DNA of 64,000 nucleotides from Turnera subulata (taxonomy: Eukaryota > Streptophyta > Magnoliopsida > Malpighiales > Passifloraceae). Shown one piece after another: positions 13,319-24,646 of the stretch. The position numbers were made by a program, and so were the translations under genes. The notes under the pieces were generated by a model. It had not been told where the DNA came from, searched no databases, and worked only from the letters and a program-made list of their open reading frames with translations. The stretch lies in the NCBI GenBank assembly GCA_028386065.3, contig JAKUCV010004427.1, positions 4,613-68,612 on the forward strand. Direction: 5' to 3'. Position 1 is the stretch's first letter; each line of letters starts with the position of its first letter.

Positions 13319-15826
13319 GTCTTTCTTTCTTTTTTGCTGATGATGATTAAGAGCAAAGAGTTAACAAATTCTGGTTGGAACTCTGGTTTCTGCTGTTGTT
13401 TGTGTGTATATATGACCACTTTGGCTCTCTACCTAGCTATATATATGAATATTATTATAGGGTTTGGTCTTATAAGGAGCTTTATTGATAGATATTATAA
13501 TTTGTGTTAAAAAAAACAGTTAGTTCAGAAACAAGGGGAGAAAGAAGAGGACATAGTGGGAGCAATGACAGGTCGAATTAGAATTAGTGGTCGGTCACAT
13601 TAGAGGCAGAAGTGGGGACTTTATGTTAGAAACACTAGTTAAGGCCGGCACTATAAGTTGGATATGGAACAGATCGTAGGGCTGTTGGGTATATGGTGAT
13701 TTGGTAGGATTTTATCGTGGCCGTTTGATGTGGTGGATGGGAAGCAGGTCATGTGATCTGCCATGTATTGAGGGGCCTCTATGCAATAAATTATGATGAA
13801 AAATACTCCATATAGTACGAGTCTCACCATGATACAGGGAATTTTGTTTTTCCAAACATGCCTTCTCATGTAGTTATAAACCTCATTCAATTCGTAGATG
13901 GTGTAAGGAACTAATTAACATATATGCATTGATGAAAATACTAATATTAGTGCATCAAACCCGTACAAATCCTTCTCTTTAAACTTTTTTGTTCCCTCTC
14001 TATATCAGTACTTATATGCCCTTAATTAAAGATCATACAAATAGTCTCCATTTTTTTTATAATGGAGCTCAATTTCATAAGTGGGTCATCTCATTCATGT
14101 AATCAAAGTTAAACTAGCTTCGAAGTAAGTAGGAATCAAGGATTGTTATTATGGATTGAGAACTTAGGAAATTTTATATGAGGATTAGTGGGTTCATATC
14201 TGATGTGTTGGAAGAAACTTATTACATAGTTAGCATAACAGGAATGGGAAGAAAAAAAAAACTGGAATTGCCAGGAGAAGAACCACATGTAGGGTAACTT
14301 AGGGGTCATAGTATGGAGTATATGGTCCCATTGACTCCATATAACCGCGTAAGAGGTTGCTGTCCAGATTACCTGTCCTGCCCGAGAGTGCTTTTGTACC
14401 CTTAAAAGTCCTGGTTGGAAGAATCTATTCCACATTACCATGCGTGGAATTCAGCAATTCATGGCAAAAATGGTGTTATGGGTAACCCCATACATGTGGG
14501 ATCGATCGATTAACGGACAGTAGGACCTTTGCCTTTCACATATACAGTATAGGCCTTTACACTAAAGAAATGGGTTCTGCCATATGTGAATATTGTTACA
14601 TCCTACATATATGGCATTTGTTGGCATAATTAGTGATCTCTGGCAGCAAATACTCTTCTTAATTAATTAATTGCAGTTACGTCTCTATGAAAATGATCTT
14701 CGTTGGATGTAATCGGATGTATTGGATTGGAATCGGATTGGAATCACATGAATATCCGTGCCTAAGTTTAAACTACATCCAAAACGAAATCAACTCTGCT
14801 ATTGAAAGTTGAAACTATTTGCTAAGATCCATATTGTCTTTAGAATAAATGTCATGTCTTCTAACTACAGGGCAGCGAAAGATAACAAACTAAAGTGGAG
14901 TAAGTCGTATAAGTATAGTTCAAGAATCTTTGGTAACATGAATAAAAATTCGAAGCAGAAGATGCACATGATGATCAAATTAATCACCAACCAATATGAT
15001 TGTGCAATCAACCAAGGTGTTGTTGTTCTTCGATATGATTTATATTCGGATAGTGCCACTAACCAAGTCTATTATTCACAGAACTCGGTCACTGTGAATC
15101 TTGCTTTCATATATACGTATAATCTCACATAAATCATAATCAGCTAGAATAAAAAAAAAATCATAGTCAATAATGAAAATATCTGTTTCGTATAAGTACA
15201 TATTTGATCCATATGAAAGAATCGTGATGATTAACAACATGTATACAAATATATTCATGGCCTTGTCGTAGGCAAGCTGAATTGGGAAAATCAAAGAACA
15301 GAATTATGCTGATGGATAGTATAAAAATGGTAGATTTTGATTCAATTGCGTTAGATGCCCATCATCGAATGAACCACCATAGCTTCATATCCAATAAAAT
15401 ATACAAATACTCGGCAGTTTATAACGGGGAACAAGGCTACAATTAGCAGGTCCTCGGGAATAAAATAAAAAACAAAGATACATTTAGCAGACTTAGTTAA
15501 CCAACCAAAGGAATAAATGAAGACATTGTCTTACCGTTAGGACGCAAAGTATAATATAATTAGACACTGTCTTCTACTACCTTTTATTGGTACCGTTAAC
15601 AAGGAATGTGAGTTTAAAGCACATGTAGTTCAGTATTTAATTATATAACCGTACTGGGTGAACGGAATTTAGTACAAAGACCAAGAAAAACAAAGGTAAA
15701 AACCCTATTTTACCGCTAAACGGAAAGACGGATATTTCAAGAGAGACGGATACGGATTAAAATAATAATTAATCAATCATTAATCCCACGCTGATATAGA
15801 TCATAGATGTGCATTTATAAAAAGGA
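13319..15826. other. Intergenic; IAA19-like promoter region
   Basis: Contains the promoter of the IAA19-like gene. A TATATA stretch is near 13408-13413 and another near 13437-13445, within 130 bp upstream of the ATG. No canonical TGTCTC auxin element was found in the first kilobase by eye. The remainder is AT-rich, and its open frames (14136-14441, 14809-15132) have no recognisable protein motif. Confidence 0.45.
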
Positions 15827-16468
15827 TCAATACGTGATTACCATACTACGGTCCAAAATGCCCACAGATGTGGTTTATGTCTAAAACTTTGATAGCAAAT
15901 ACCATGATATCAGGGAGGTGTAACCCTAATTTATTGGATACTCTAACCAATAAAACTAGCTAGTTGTAAATTTGTAATCATATCTATATATTGCTTCATT
16001 TGACGGACTAGGACATCGAAAAAAAATTAATTTGGCTACCTAAAGTCAGTATTAATTACATTTTATGGTATTGTTATGCTCTCTCTTTACCAAAAAAAAA
16101 TTACATTTTTTGTTACTTATACACACACAATTGAATTACAAGATTGGGACAACTGATAGCAAGCTTATATGAACCGACTTTGACCTTGCTAAGCAATAAT
16201 AGCACATTTTAGCTCATGCTTGATAATTGTTGATAAATGAATTATTCATTCATAAAAATTGATGACTTGTTGAATAAATTTTGTAGGAAGAATTAATCCA
16301 TTAGTTAATTGAAGGAGACGTTCCTTAACAACTGAGCATATGTTTCCTTGGGGTTGGACAAGGCAGTGCCCCACATTAGGGCACACGTGATGGAGTACTT
16401 TGGTTACCGGCAAGGCACTGGATTACACTGTCCTTAAGGCTTTGATCCCACCTAGACAATGAAACTAA
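15827..16468. repeat. Direct repeat DR-1, copy 1 (about 640 bp)
   Basis: Runs from TCAATACGTGATTACC to GACAATGAAACTAA and recurs almost unchanged at 17322-17956. Differences are a few substitutions and 1-5 bp indels. It does not behave like an LTR: the ends are not TG...CA, there is no primer-binding site after copy 1, and there is no common duplication outside. It is non-coding. Confidence 0.85.
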
Positions 16469-17321
16469 GGCCCCGTTTGGTTCACGGGACGGGACTGGAT
16501 GGGACTGGACTGGATTGGACTGGACTGGACTGGATTGGACAACTGTACTGTCCAATATAGTGTTTGGTATGATGTACACTGGATGGGACTGTAGTCCTAA
16601 ATTATGTTTGGTTAGTTATGGACTGGACTGGACTAAATGCTGTAATGTCAAAAATACCCTTGATGCAGTGAAAATGATTAAGTATGCCATATAACCAAGT
16701 TTAAGCCTCAAACAACATATACAACTTTATGATGTTTTTTTTTTTGTGGGATTGCTATGGTACTAGGCTAATGGTATTTAAATTAAACTTCCTTAATTTT
16801 TTCTTCATATTTATGTATAAGAAATATAAAAAAATTTAGTATTAGATTAAGAAATACTATTCTTACAATTACAATTTATATTACGCTTTAATTATTTTTC
16901 AAAATTATAAAATAAATAAATTAAAATAATAGGATACAAAGAAGTTTAAGTGTTGTATTACGTAAAATGTTTATAGTTAAGCTTGTGATGACAACATCGA
17001 GACATGAAAAATAAAATTTTGGTCAATATACAATTTTAAAAAGTAATGAATAAGGAATTTAAATGCACATTTCTAGCCATAAAAGATGATAGGAAGATAT
17101 TTCTCCATAAAAAGGTCATAATCAAGTCATAAATTAATATATTGGCATGACCCACTTGCCTTAAATCATGTTTCTGGTTCTTTTTGTTTCCATTTTTGGG
17201 ATAAAATGGCGATTTGCCTTTCTGCCTATAAAGTTCTCTCTGCCTATGCCTAATTTTATTATTAATTAGTTAGTAATTAGGGTGCGACTATATCTAGTAT
17301 CTACACGTAAATATTTTTCCG
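16469..17321. repeat. Spacer between direct repeats, with Tourist-like end and GGACT repeats
   Basis: Begins directly after a TAA with GGCCCCGTTTGGTTCACG, a terminus typical of plant PIF/Harbinger Tourist-type MITEs, which insert at TAA/TTA. A degenerate GGACT/GGATT tandem array follows (about 16487-16540, again near 16620-16636). No matching inverted terminus is seen before the second direct repeat, so the element is truncated or rearranged. The rest is AT-rich with no gene. Confidence 0.5.
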
Positions 17322-17956
17322 TCAATACGTGATTACCATACTACGGTCCAAAATGCCCACAGATGTGGTTTATGTCTAAAACTTTGATAGCAAATACCAT
17401 GATATCAGGGAGGTGTAACCCTAATTTATTGGATTCTCTAACCAATAAAACTAGCTAGTTGTAATCATATCTATATATTGCTTCATTTGACGGACTAGGA
17501 CATTGAAAAAAAATTTAATTTGGCTACCTAAAGTCAGTATTGATTACATTTTATGGTATTGTTATGCTCTCTCTTTACCAAAAAAAAAATTACATTTTTT
17601 GTTACTTATACAAACACAATTGAATTACAAGATTGGGACAACTGATAGCAAGCTTATATGAACCGACTTTGACCTTGCTAAGCAATAATAGCACATTTTA
17701 GCTCGTGCTTGATAATTGTTGATAAATGAATTATTCATTCATAAAAATTGATGACTTGCTGAAGAAATTTTGTAGGAGGAATTAATCCATTAGTTAATTG
17801 AAGGAGATGTTCCTTAACAACTGAGCATATGTTTCCTTGGGGTTGGACAAGGCAGTGCCCCACATTAGGGCACACGTGATGGAGTACTTTGGTTACCGGC
17901 AAGGCACTGGATTACACTGTCTTAAGGCTTTGATCCCACCTAGACAATGAAACTAA
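17322..17956. repeat. Direct repeat DR-1, copy 2 (about 635 bp)
   Basis: Second copy of 15827-16468. After the shared ACTAA end it continues into unrelated sequence (TATCATATAAAT) rather than the GGCCCCGTTTGG terminus. It therefore resembles the empty-site form of copy 1. Confidence 0.85.
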
Positions 17957-18940
17957 TATCATATAAATATTAAAGATATGCCCATCTAGAGCAAATCCTG
18001 GAGGAGTTTGGGTATCATTTGATTTGATAGAAATATTAAAATCCTCCCCAAACGGGTTGGACCAAACCGGCTTGTTGCTCTTAAATTTGTGGGCTGTTTG
18101 ATTTCAATTGATGTAAGAAACCGTGTTTTCACGTACAAAATAGGATCTGGAATATTGGGCCTACACGCTTGTCCATTACACAATGAACACAGCCTTTAAT
18201 GTGAGATTTTTAGGCCAGTGCGTGATACGATGGTTCAGTTGCCTCTCATTTCATTGAGTTTTGCAAGAAAATGCCTGGCATTGAGAGAGGCTAGCCAGCT
18301 GCCAATTATAGTGTGGTGGCAGCTTCCTTAGATTGGGTTTTATTCGATGGAATATGGATTCGATCCTAATAAATAATGAGATTGAGGATGGCTTAGAAGT
18401 TGTGGATGGTTTTAAGATTTCAATATACCAAAGCAGAGAAAACTAGCTAGAGCAATAGATAAAAATTGCCTCTATTTAGAAACTTTGCTTTTTTTTTTTT
18501 TTTAAAAAAAAAGAAACTTGGTAGATAGGTAAAAGAGTGTAAAGAATAATAAGTTGATTACCCGGCTCAGAACCGGCCATCTATACTGGCCCAGCTCCGG
18601 TCATGCCACCCATTTCCAACTGTGAAATCCATAATTGGCGTCCCATTTTTATCTGATTCAGATGGCCCATATTAGTAGAATTCCAAGCTGGAGGGGCCCA
18701 ATTTGATGGGCCCTGGGTTACGGTAGCCCGTACAGTTCAAACAAAATCTGTGCCTATTGTGTTTCCTTGGCCAAGAGATTCCAGACCCTCAACCACTCAT
18801 TTGTTGATTTGGGAGGATATTGTAGTAGTGGAGGAGGAGACAAGTGTTGTTCATGTGTATTAATTCAAGTGGTGCATTGGATCAGATTCTGTTTTTTTCT
18901 TCCATCAATGGTCCTTGCAAGGCGTGGTAGAAAGCTCACA
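17957..18940. other. Intergenic, no gene recognised
   Basis: About 1 kb without a recognisable gene. A long poly-T/poly-A junction lies near 18489-18511. Several TGGGCC/GGCCCA cores occur near 18664-18715, continuous with the site II cluster upstream of ABCF4, so the right part may belong to that promoter. Confidence 0.5.
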
Positions 18941-19210
18941 GGCCCACGTTATCTTTCCAAGTTGAAAGAACATCATGGGCTTTGATGAGACATTGGGCTC
19001 TGAAATATCTGGATGAAAGTAATTGGGTCAGTTTCAGCCCATTATATACCCATTCTTGAAATCGGACGTAGATGTGAAACACCATTCTTGAGCGAGGCCC
19101 ATTGTATCCCCCATCTTCATGATCAAGCCCGTCAGGCCTGATACCAGAAACCGAAGCCCAATGTACCCGAAAGGAGAGAGTATAAAAGCTTCCCGTGGGA
19201 TTAGGGTTGT
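18941..19210 (+). promoter_or_regulatory. ABCF4 promoter: site II cluster, TATA box, telo-box-like element
   Basis: Six site II cores (TGGGCY or its complement) sit at 18941, 18976, 18994, 19036, 19096 and 19155. A TATA box TATAAAAG is at 19181-19188, and TTAGGGTT (telo-box-like) at 19201-19208. Site II plus telo-box is the known arrangement of plant promoters for ribosomal-protein and translation-related genes expressed in dividing cells. That fits the downstream ABCF gene. The motifs are seen directly; the expression pattern is inferred. Confidence 0.7.
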
Positions 19211-19502
19211 TTGCCTTTTCTGATTCACCCCCTTTATCCTTCTCCGTCAATCTGACCTAATCTGCTCTCGTCGCCGGCGACCCTCGCTCACGGCGGCCAT
19301 CCCGCCAGAAAATCAACCGCAAGGCCTCCGCCGAAGTCGGATTCCTCCTGCGGCAGCCGGGAAAAGCAACCCTGCCCCACAAATCGCAGCCGATCTATAT
19401 CTAACTGAGCGCGCCGACAGCGTACTCCCTCGCCGCTTCGCAGCTGATACCGTCGGAATCCAAATCCGCCTTGTCTACGCCCGTTTCCAGTTCCGGTAAC
19501 AG

Positions 19503-19723
19503 GTAAGGAGGTCAAGCCCTTAATCTTTTGTTTAAGGTGTGATTAACTTGATTTGGGATTTGAAAATAAGAACATTACTTCGGGGCTTGTGTTAGTTGGA
19601 TTATCATAATTGATTGTAGAGTTGCATATTATAGCTTAGTGACGTCGGTGCCGTTTTGCTTTTATTCTGGAAAATTCTAGGCTGCAATTAGTAAAGGAAG
19701 TTGAAAAGTTGAGTTCTTTGTAG
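19503..19723 (+). other. Probable intron in the ABCF4 5' UTR
   Basis: A strong donor (CAG|GTAAGGAG at 19503) and an acceptor after a T-rich tract (TTTGTAG at 19717-19723) bracket 221 bp, 30 bp upstream of the ATG. The coding sequence itself has no intron. A leader intron is inferred from splice motifs only. Confidence 0.6.
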
Positions 19724-19753
19724 GATTTTCTTTTCGTAAGTCGGTGGTGTGCG

Positions 19754-21937
19754 ATGGGTAAGAAGAAGGGCGGGGAAGCTAGCGAAGCTAGTAAAGCAAA
19801 GGGAGGAAACAAAGAAGTGAAGAAAGAGAAAATATCTGTGTCAGCTATGCTTGCCAGCATGGACCAGAAACCTGATAAAGCTAAAAAGGGATCGTCATCT
19901 TCCGTGAGCACTGCTTCCTCTAAACCTAAAGCAAAAGCTGCCCCTAAGGCACCTTCTTACACCGAGGGCATCGATCTCCCTCCTTCTGATGAGGAGGAGG
20001 ATTATGCCTCTGGGGAGGAGCAGCAGCAGCAACAGCATGGAGGCAGAAAGCAGCAACGGAATGATAATAAGCCACTTGACATATCTGTGTCCGACAAGGA
20101 ACTGAAGAAGCGTGAAAAGAAGGAGATGCTTGCCTTGCAGGCTGCAGAGCTGGCCAAACAAGAGGCCCTCAAGGACGATCATGACGCTTTCACTGTTGTT
20201 ATTGGTAGTAGGACGTCGGTTCTTGAAGGGGAAGATGATGCAGATGCTAATGTTAAGGATGTAGTTATTGATAATTTCTCTGTTTCTGCTAGGGGTAATG
20301 AACTGTTGAAGAATGCATCGGTTAAGATTTCTCATGGTAAGAGGTATGGTTTGGTTGGGCCGAATGGGAAGGGGAAGTCTACGCTTTTGAAGCTTCTTGC
20401 TTGGAGGAAGATTCCTGTGCCTAAAAATATTGATGTGCTGCTTGTTGAACAAGAAGTGGTTGCTGATGAAAAAACTGCTCTTCAAGCTGTTGTTTCGGCC
20501 AACGAAGAGCTAATTAAGGTCAGGGAAGAAGTTGCATCTTTGCAGGATTCGGCTGCAGCTGATCAGGAGGGAGATGGCGATGCTGATAATGATGATTCCG
20601 GGGAAAAACTTGCAGAATTGTATGAGAGGTTGCAGATCTTGGGATCTGATGCTGCCGAGGCTCAGGCATCTAAGATCCTTGCGGGTTTGGGGTTCACCAA
20701 GGAAATGCAGGGTCGTCCTACCCGGTCATTTAGTGGTGGCTGGAGGATGAGAATTTCATTGGCCAGAGCTCTTTTTGTTCAGCCAACGCTTTTACTATTG
20801 GATGAACCCACCAACCACCTTGATCTCAGGGCAGTTCTCTGGTTAGAAGAGTACCTCTGTAGGTGGAAGAAAACTCTTGTAGTTGTTTCTCACGATCGTG
20901 ATTTCCTCAACACAGTTTGCACTGAAATTATACATCTTCATGACAAAAAGCTCCATTTCTACCGTGGAAATTTTGATAGCTTTGAATCTGGATATCAGCA
21001 GCTTCGCAAAGAGGTGAACAGGAGAGCCGAGGTTGCTAGTAAGCAGTTGAAAGCTGCTAAGAGGTCAGGGAAACAGGTTCAACTGGAAAAGGCGAAAGAT
21101 AAAGCCAAGCTTGCTGCTAAGGAAGCAACAAAGAACAAGGCAAAGGGAAGGGATGATGTGGATGAACCGGTGCAAGACGTTCCACAGAAGTGGAAAGACT
21201 ACAGTGTTGAGTTCCACTTTCCTGAGCCTACAGAGTTGACACCTCCACTTTTGCAACTAATTGAAGTCAGCTTTAGTTATCCTAACCGAGAAGATTTCAG
21301 GCTCTCGAATGTTGATGTAGGCATTGACATGGGAACACGGGTTGCCATCGTTGGGCCTAATGGAGCTGGAAAATCCACTCTTCTAAATCTTCTTGCTGGT
21401 GATCTAGATCCAACTGAGGGTGAGGTACGGAGAAGCCAAAAGTTGCGGATTGGGAGGTACTCACAGCACTTTGTGGACCTGTTGACCATGGGGGAAACGC
21501 CAGTTCAGTATCTTCTCCGCCTTCATCCGGATCAAGAGGGACTAAGCAAGCAGGAGGCGGTACGTGCCAAGCTTGGGAAATTTGGACTACCTAGCCATAA
21601 TCACCTTACCCCAATTGCAAAGTTATCTGGAGGGCAAAAAGCTAGGGTGGTTTTCACCTCAATTTCCATGTCAAAACCTCACATATTGCTGTTGGATGAA
21701 CCGACAAATCATTTGGACATGCAGAGCATTGATGCCCTGGCAGAAGCTTTAGATGAGTTTACTGGTGGAGTTGTGTTGGTCAGCCATGATTCTCGTCTTA
21801 TATCAAGTGTCTGTGATAAGGAAGAAAAAAGTCAAATTTGGGTGGTGGAAAACGGAACTGTGATGACCTACCCAGGCACATTTGAAGAGTACAAAGACGA
21901 GCTAGTAAAAGAGATTAGAGCCGAGGTTGATGATTAG
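19754..21937 (+). CDS. ABCF4: ABC transporter F family member 4 (GCN20-type, soluble)
   Basis: Single-exon CDS of 727 aa. It has two ABC ATPase modules and no membrane segment, so it is a soluble ABCF protein, not a transporter. Residues 1-150 are charged and low-complexity (MGKKKGGE, a run of Gln near 90-95) and contain the family signatures KISVSAMLASMDQK and TEGIDLPPSDEEE. Module 1: Walker A GPNGKGKST (202-210), signature SFSGGW (325-330), Walker B LLLLDEPTNHLD (346-357). A Lys/Ala-rich linker follows (about 415-470). Module 2: Walker A GPNGAGKST (534-542), signature LSGGQ (624-628), Walker B LLLDEPTNHLD (646-656), switch His in LVSHDSR. All catalytic motifs are intact. The ATG at 19754 matches the conserved N-terminus. 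Arabidopsis ABCF4 (GCN4) is nearly co-linear. A role in translation/GCN2-type stress signalling is family knowledge. Confidence 0.95.
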   Translation: MGKKKGGEASEASKAKGGNKEVKKEKISVSAMLASMDQKPDKAKKGSSSSVSTASSKPKAKAAPKAPSYTEGIDLPPSDEEEDYASGEEQQQQQHGGRKQQRNDNKPLDISVSDKELKKREKKEMLALQAAELAKQEALKDDHDAFTVVIGSRTSVLEGEDDADANVKDVVIDNFSVSARGNELLKNASVKISHGKRYGLVGPNGKGKSTLLKLLAWRKIPVPKNIDVLLVEQEVVADEKTALQAVVSANEELIKVREEVASLQDSAAADQEGDGDADNDDSGEKLAELYERLQILGSDAAEAQASKILAGLGFTKEMQGRPTRSFSGGWRMRISLARALFVQPTLLLLDEPTNHLDLRAVLWLEEYLCRWKKTLVVVSHDRDFLNTVCTEIIHLHDKKLHFYRGNFDSFESGYQQLRKEVNRRAEVASKQLKAAKRSGKQVQLEKAKDKAKLAAKEATKNKAKGRDDVDEPVQDVPQKWKDYSVEFHFPEPTELTPPLLQLIEVSFSYPNREDFRLSNVDVGIDMGTRVAIVGPNGAGKSTLLNLLAGDLDPTEGEVRRSQKLRIGRYSQHFVDLLTMGETPVQYLLRLHPDQEGLSKQEAVRAKLGKFGLPSHNHLTPIAKLSGGQKARVVFTSISMSKPHILLLDEPTNHLDMQSIDALAEALDEFTGGVVLVSHDSRLISSVCDKEEKSQIWVVENGTVMTYPGTFEEYKDELVKEIRAEVDD

Positions 21938-22108
21938 CTGCGCTTCTAGATTGTTCAAGGACGGGTATTCAGACATTACACAAGTTGCTAAGCTGCAGTT
22001 GTTTTTTATTTTGATCTTTTTTCACTCATATAGTGTGCATTAAAAAGTAGTTGCATCGTTTTTACATTTTCCATCTCTTATGTGAGTATAATCAGATGTA
22101 TTGCGGTA

Positions 22109-22230
22109 TTTGTGGGAGTCTCATAAAGCATAGTTGTTACACAAATTTTTGCTTCCGGTCAGATCCCAGTGTTTCTGGGGGGCTCATAAAGCATAATTGT
22201 TATGCAAATTTTGCTTCCGGTCTGATTGCT
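22109..22230. repeat. Two-copy tandem repeat, about 68 bp
   Basis: Two units sharing CTCATAAAGCATA...GCTTCCGGTC lie in the 3' flank of thioesterase A. The same pair is present in the duplicated block near 31680-31790, so it predates the block duplication. Confidence 0.7.
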
Positions 22231-22502
22231 GTATACAAATGCCATAGCTTTTTCAATAAACTGACAAATTTTATTTATTTCTTCCGGTTAGAACTCTAAG
22301 CATCTTTCCCTGCCAAAAATCTCAGCTGACGAAAGACTAAGCATTTTGTGTAAATTTTTCGAGGTTAATAGCATAGACCGGAGCAGTTTTTCTTATAATT
22401 TATATAGAGCAAGGTAGTTTTTGGTGGTTTTGTCTGAAGATGGATTATGAGAGAATTCATTACATTTTACTTTCATCTTTCCGGTCAAAAATGACTCTGT
22501 AG

Positions 22503-24339
22503 TTATTTTGGCTCAAATTTCGCATTACATAGCTTCTCAACACAAAATGACATACAAATTAGGCAGATTATTATTTTACAAACAGCCATTAGTGAATCGA
22601 CCATTTGTTGCTGGCAAAGCCGAGTGAATTTTGAGGATTTCATCGGCAAAAGGAACATCCCAGGGGACATCAGGCTTCTTCTGCTTGCTTTCATGTTTTG
22701 GTTTCCAAGGATACTGCCCTCGGGCTTCTTCTGCTTGCTTGCATCTTTTGGTTTCCAAAGGGTACTGCCCCTCATAATCTCGGTTCCATCCTCAGGGCAA
22801 AGCAAATGCACAAATTCTACCACCAAATCATCATCCACAGAGTGATCATCAGAGTTATTCCTGACCATCTTGGACAGAGATTGCAGCGAGCTATTCCTGT
22901 AACTCTCCTTTCGGTATTTCAAAGACATGGCCAGGAGTTCATGCTCCCCCATAAACGAGCTTGGTATACCCTGAAATATCATGTGATGTGAATATTTGTA
23001 CGCCAATTTCTTAAAAAATGAAAGAGGGAGACGGGGTGGAGTGTGGCTAATTGAAATTATATTCCTCCTACCTCAATGATCCAGTCCATGTATTTGACGA
23101 AGCTAACATGGTCATTGACATCGACATCGTTCCATCCAGGCTGCGGTTAAGTAAATTTGTAAGGCAAGTACAAGAATGAATGAAATAAAACCTTGAACTA
23201 CTAAATGAATTAATTAGGTGCGACCACTTACTTTTAGACCAGTGCAGACATAAGATGCTGTATCAACTTCAAGTCGAGGTATTTTTCTGCTGTCCATTCT
23301 GAGGACAGGATCACAATTGATTGAAAAAGGCTTGATTTCCTCTCTGATTTCCTCTGTCATCTTAGATAAGTTTCTTGTTTTCTTGTTCATAATTGCAAAC
23401 ACACTGCATACACATATATATAACCATTGACAAGCATCAAAATAATTCCTTTAAAACAAAAAAGTGTCAACTTTGATGAATTCCAACAGATTATTGTCTC
23501 TATTTTGCTATAAATTATATACTGCTGACCTGGTTGCCGAAGCTAGAGTTTGGTTGGTATTTGCATCAGTTAAAATCCAATCACGACCCAGACCATTCTT
23601 TCCTGATGGGTACATACAAGTGTCTACTTGGAAAACGTCACCCCTGCAATGAAACAAAGGTTATCATAGACATATATATCTCCAACATTTAAGAATTGAG
23701 ATTTTGTTTGAACAAAAATGAGTGAGCACAGCATATATATACACATATTACCAAGAAGGATAACGATCAATTTGCATATCAAGACTACAGACAACCCAAA
23801 TAAGATCTCTTTTACTCATTTCTGGTGTGGAACCAAAACCGTCACTCAATAACCCTATCATCCTGGCATGGTTTAGTGCTGTATCCTGCAGTGCACATAT
23901 AACAGAAAAGGTATGAGACAAATGACTATATAGAATAAGGTAAGATTGTTACAAGCCAGAAAACTGCAAGACAAGAGATTAAGGAAAAAAGAACCTGAAG
24001 ATGGTTCATCAAGGCGATAGGGGACATGTTGCTATCTCCACCTACATCAAATGATCTTACCAAAATGTTTTCTCTGTACACAAAACCATCCTGCACCAAT
24101 CTCCCTGTGGAGATGGCATCAAATTGTTCTGCTTCTCGTTTGTTCATTTTCAGCTTCTCATTGGTACCAGATGTTGTCAAACCAGTATTGTATTGGCTAG
24201 CAATCATATTATTCCGGAGAGGGTGTTGTTGGTATTGGTAGGCAACTTTTCCCACGGGTACTAAGCTACTACTTGATCTTCCTGATCTCCAGTACAAAAA
24301 AGTTTTGCCTGTCAAAAGAGATGCCATTACTGGAAACAT
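22503..24339 (-). CDS. FATB-like: FatB-like acyl-ACP thioesterase, copy A (active-site Ser, altered C-terminus)
   Basis: Plastid enzyme family that releases fatty acids from acyl-ACP. Six exons (23995-24339, 23752-23885, 23530-23643, 23232-23403, 23072-23140, 22503-22970), total 1302 nt, 433 aa. Family landmarks: GRLVQDGFVYRENILVRSF, STPEM, RYPSWGDV, SGKNGLGRDW, AIMNKKTRNLSK and hotdog-2 DVNDHVSFVKYMDW with the Asp/Asn/His triad. At the conserved Glu-Cys pair it reads YRKESY: the Cys codon is AGT (22902-22904), whereas B, C, D and E have TGT or TGC. The last exon contains a 51-bp-type duplication that has lost one base relative to copy B. The final 49 residues are therefore read in another frame, to a stop at 22503. 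The gene may be expressed with changed chemistry, or be an early pseudogene. ATG 24339 or 24327 (MAS) are both plausible starts. Confidence 0.82.
22673..22772. repeat. 50/51-bp tandem duplication inside exon 6 of copy A
   Basis: Two units each contain GCTTGC and TTTTGGTTTCC (anchors at 22683 and 22733, period 50). In copy B the period is 51 (anchors 32202 and 32253), which keeps frame and duplicates the peptide WKPKxxxKQKK. The one-base shortfall in A is the frameshift described for that gene. Confidence 0.85.
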
Positions 24340-24646
24340 TGGCGCAGAGGAACTTGTTGAGCAACTTGTGGGTTTGGTTTCTTGAGAGTGGCAATATATA
24401 TATATGTATGAATTGATGAGGTTCCGCCACAGTCTGATTTTTCACTTAGGTACACGTTAGTTACTTGCGCGGGGGATTTCGTTGACACAAGAATGAGAGA
24501 AATGCATAAGGGTGATTATATGGTGCTTCAATTTAAAAACATAATATCAAGATTTCATGATCTTGACATATTAATATTTAAATGACCAATCTTAATTTTT
24601 TTTATTAATAGAGAGATCGTACACGAAAAAAGGAAGGAATAATTAA

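Noticed and set aside
15827..17956. Direct repeats as LTRs of a small retrotransposon
   Set aside because: Ends are not TG...CA, there is no primer-binding site or purine tract inside, and homology extends to the same ACTAA with no outside duplication.
19895..20485. 196-codon minus-strand open frame
   Set aside because: Shadow of the ABCF4 coding sequence; the translation is Leu/Arg-rich and meaningless.
19754..21937. ABCF4 as a membrane transporter
   Set aside because: No transmembrane segments. Two ATPase modules in one soluble chain with GCN20-type motifs.
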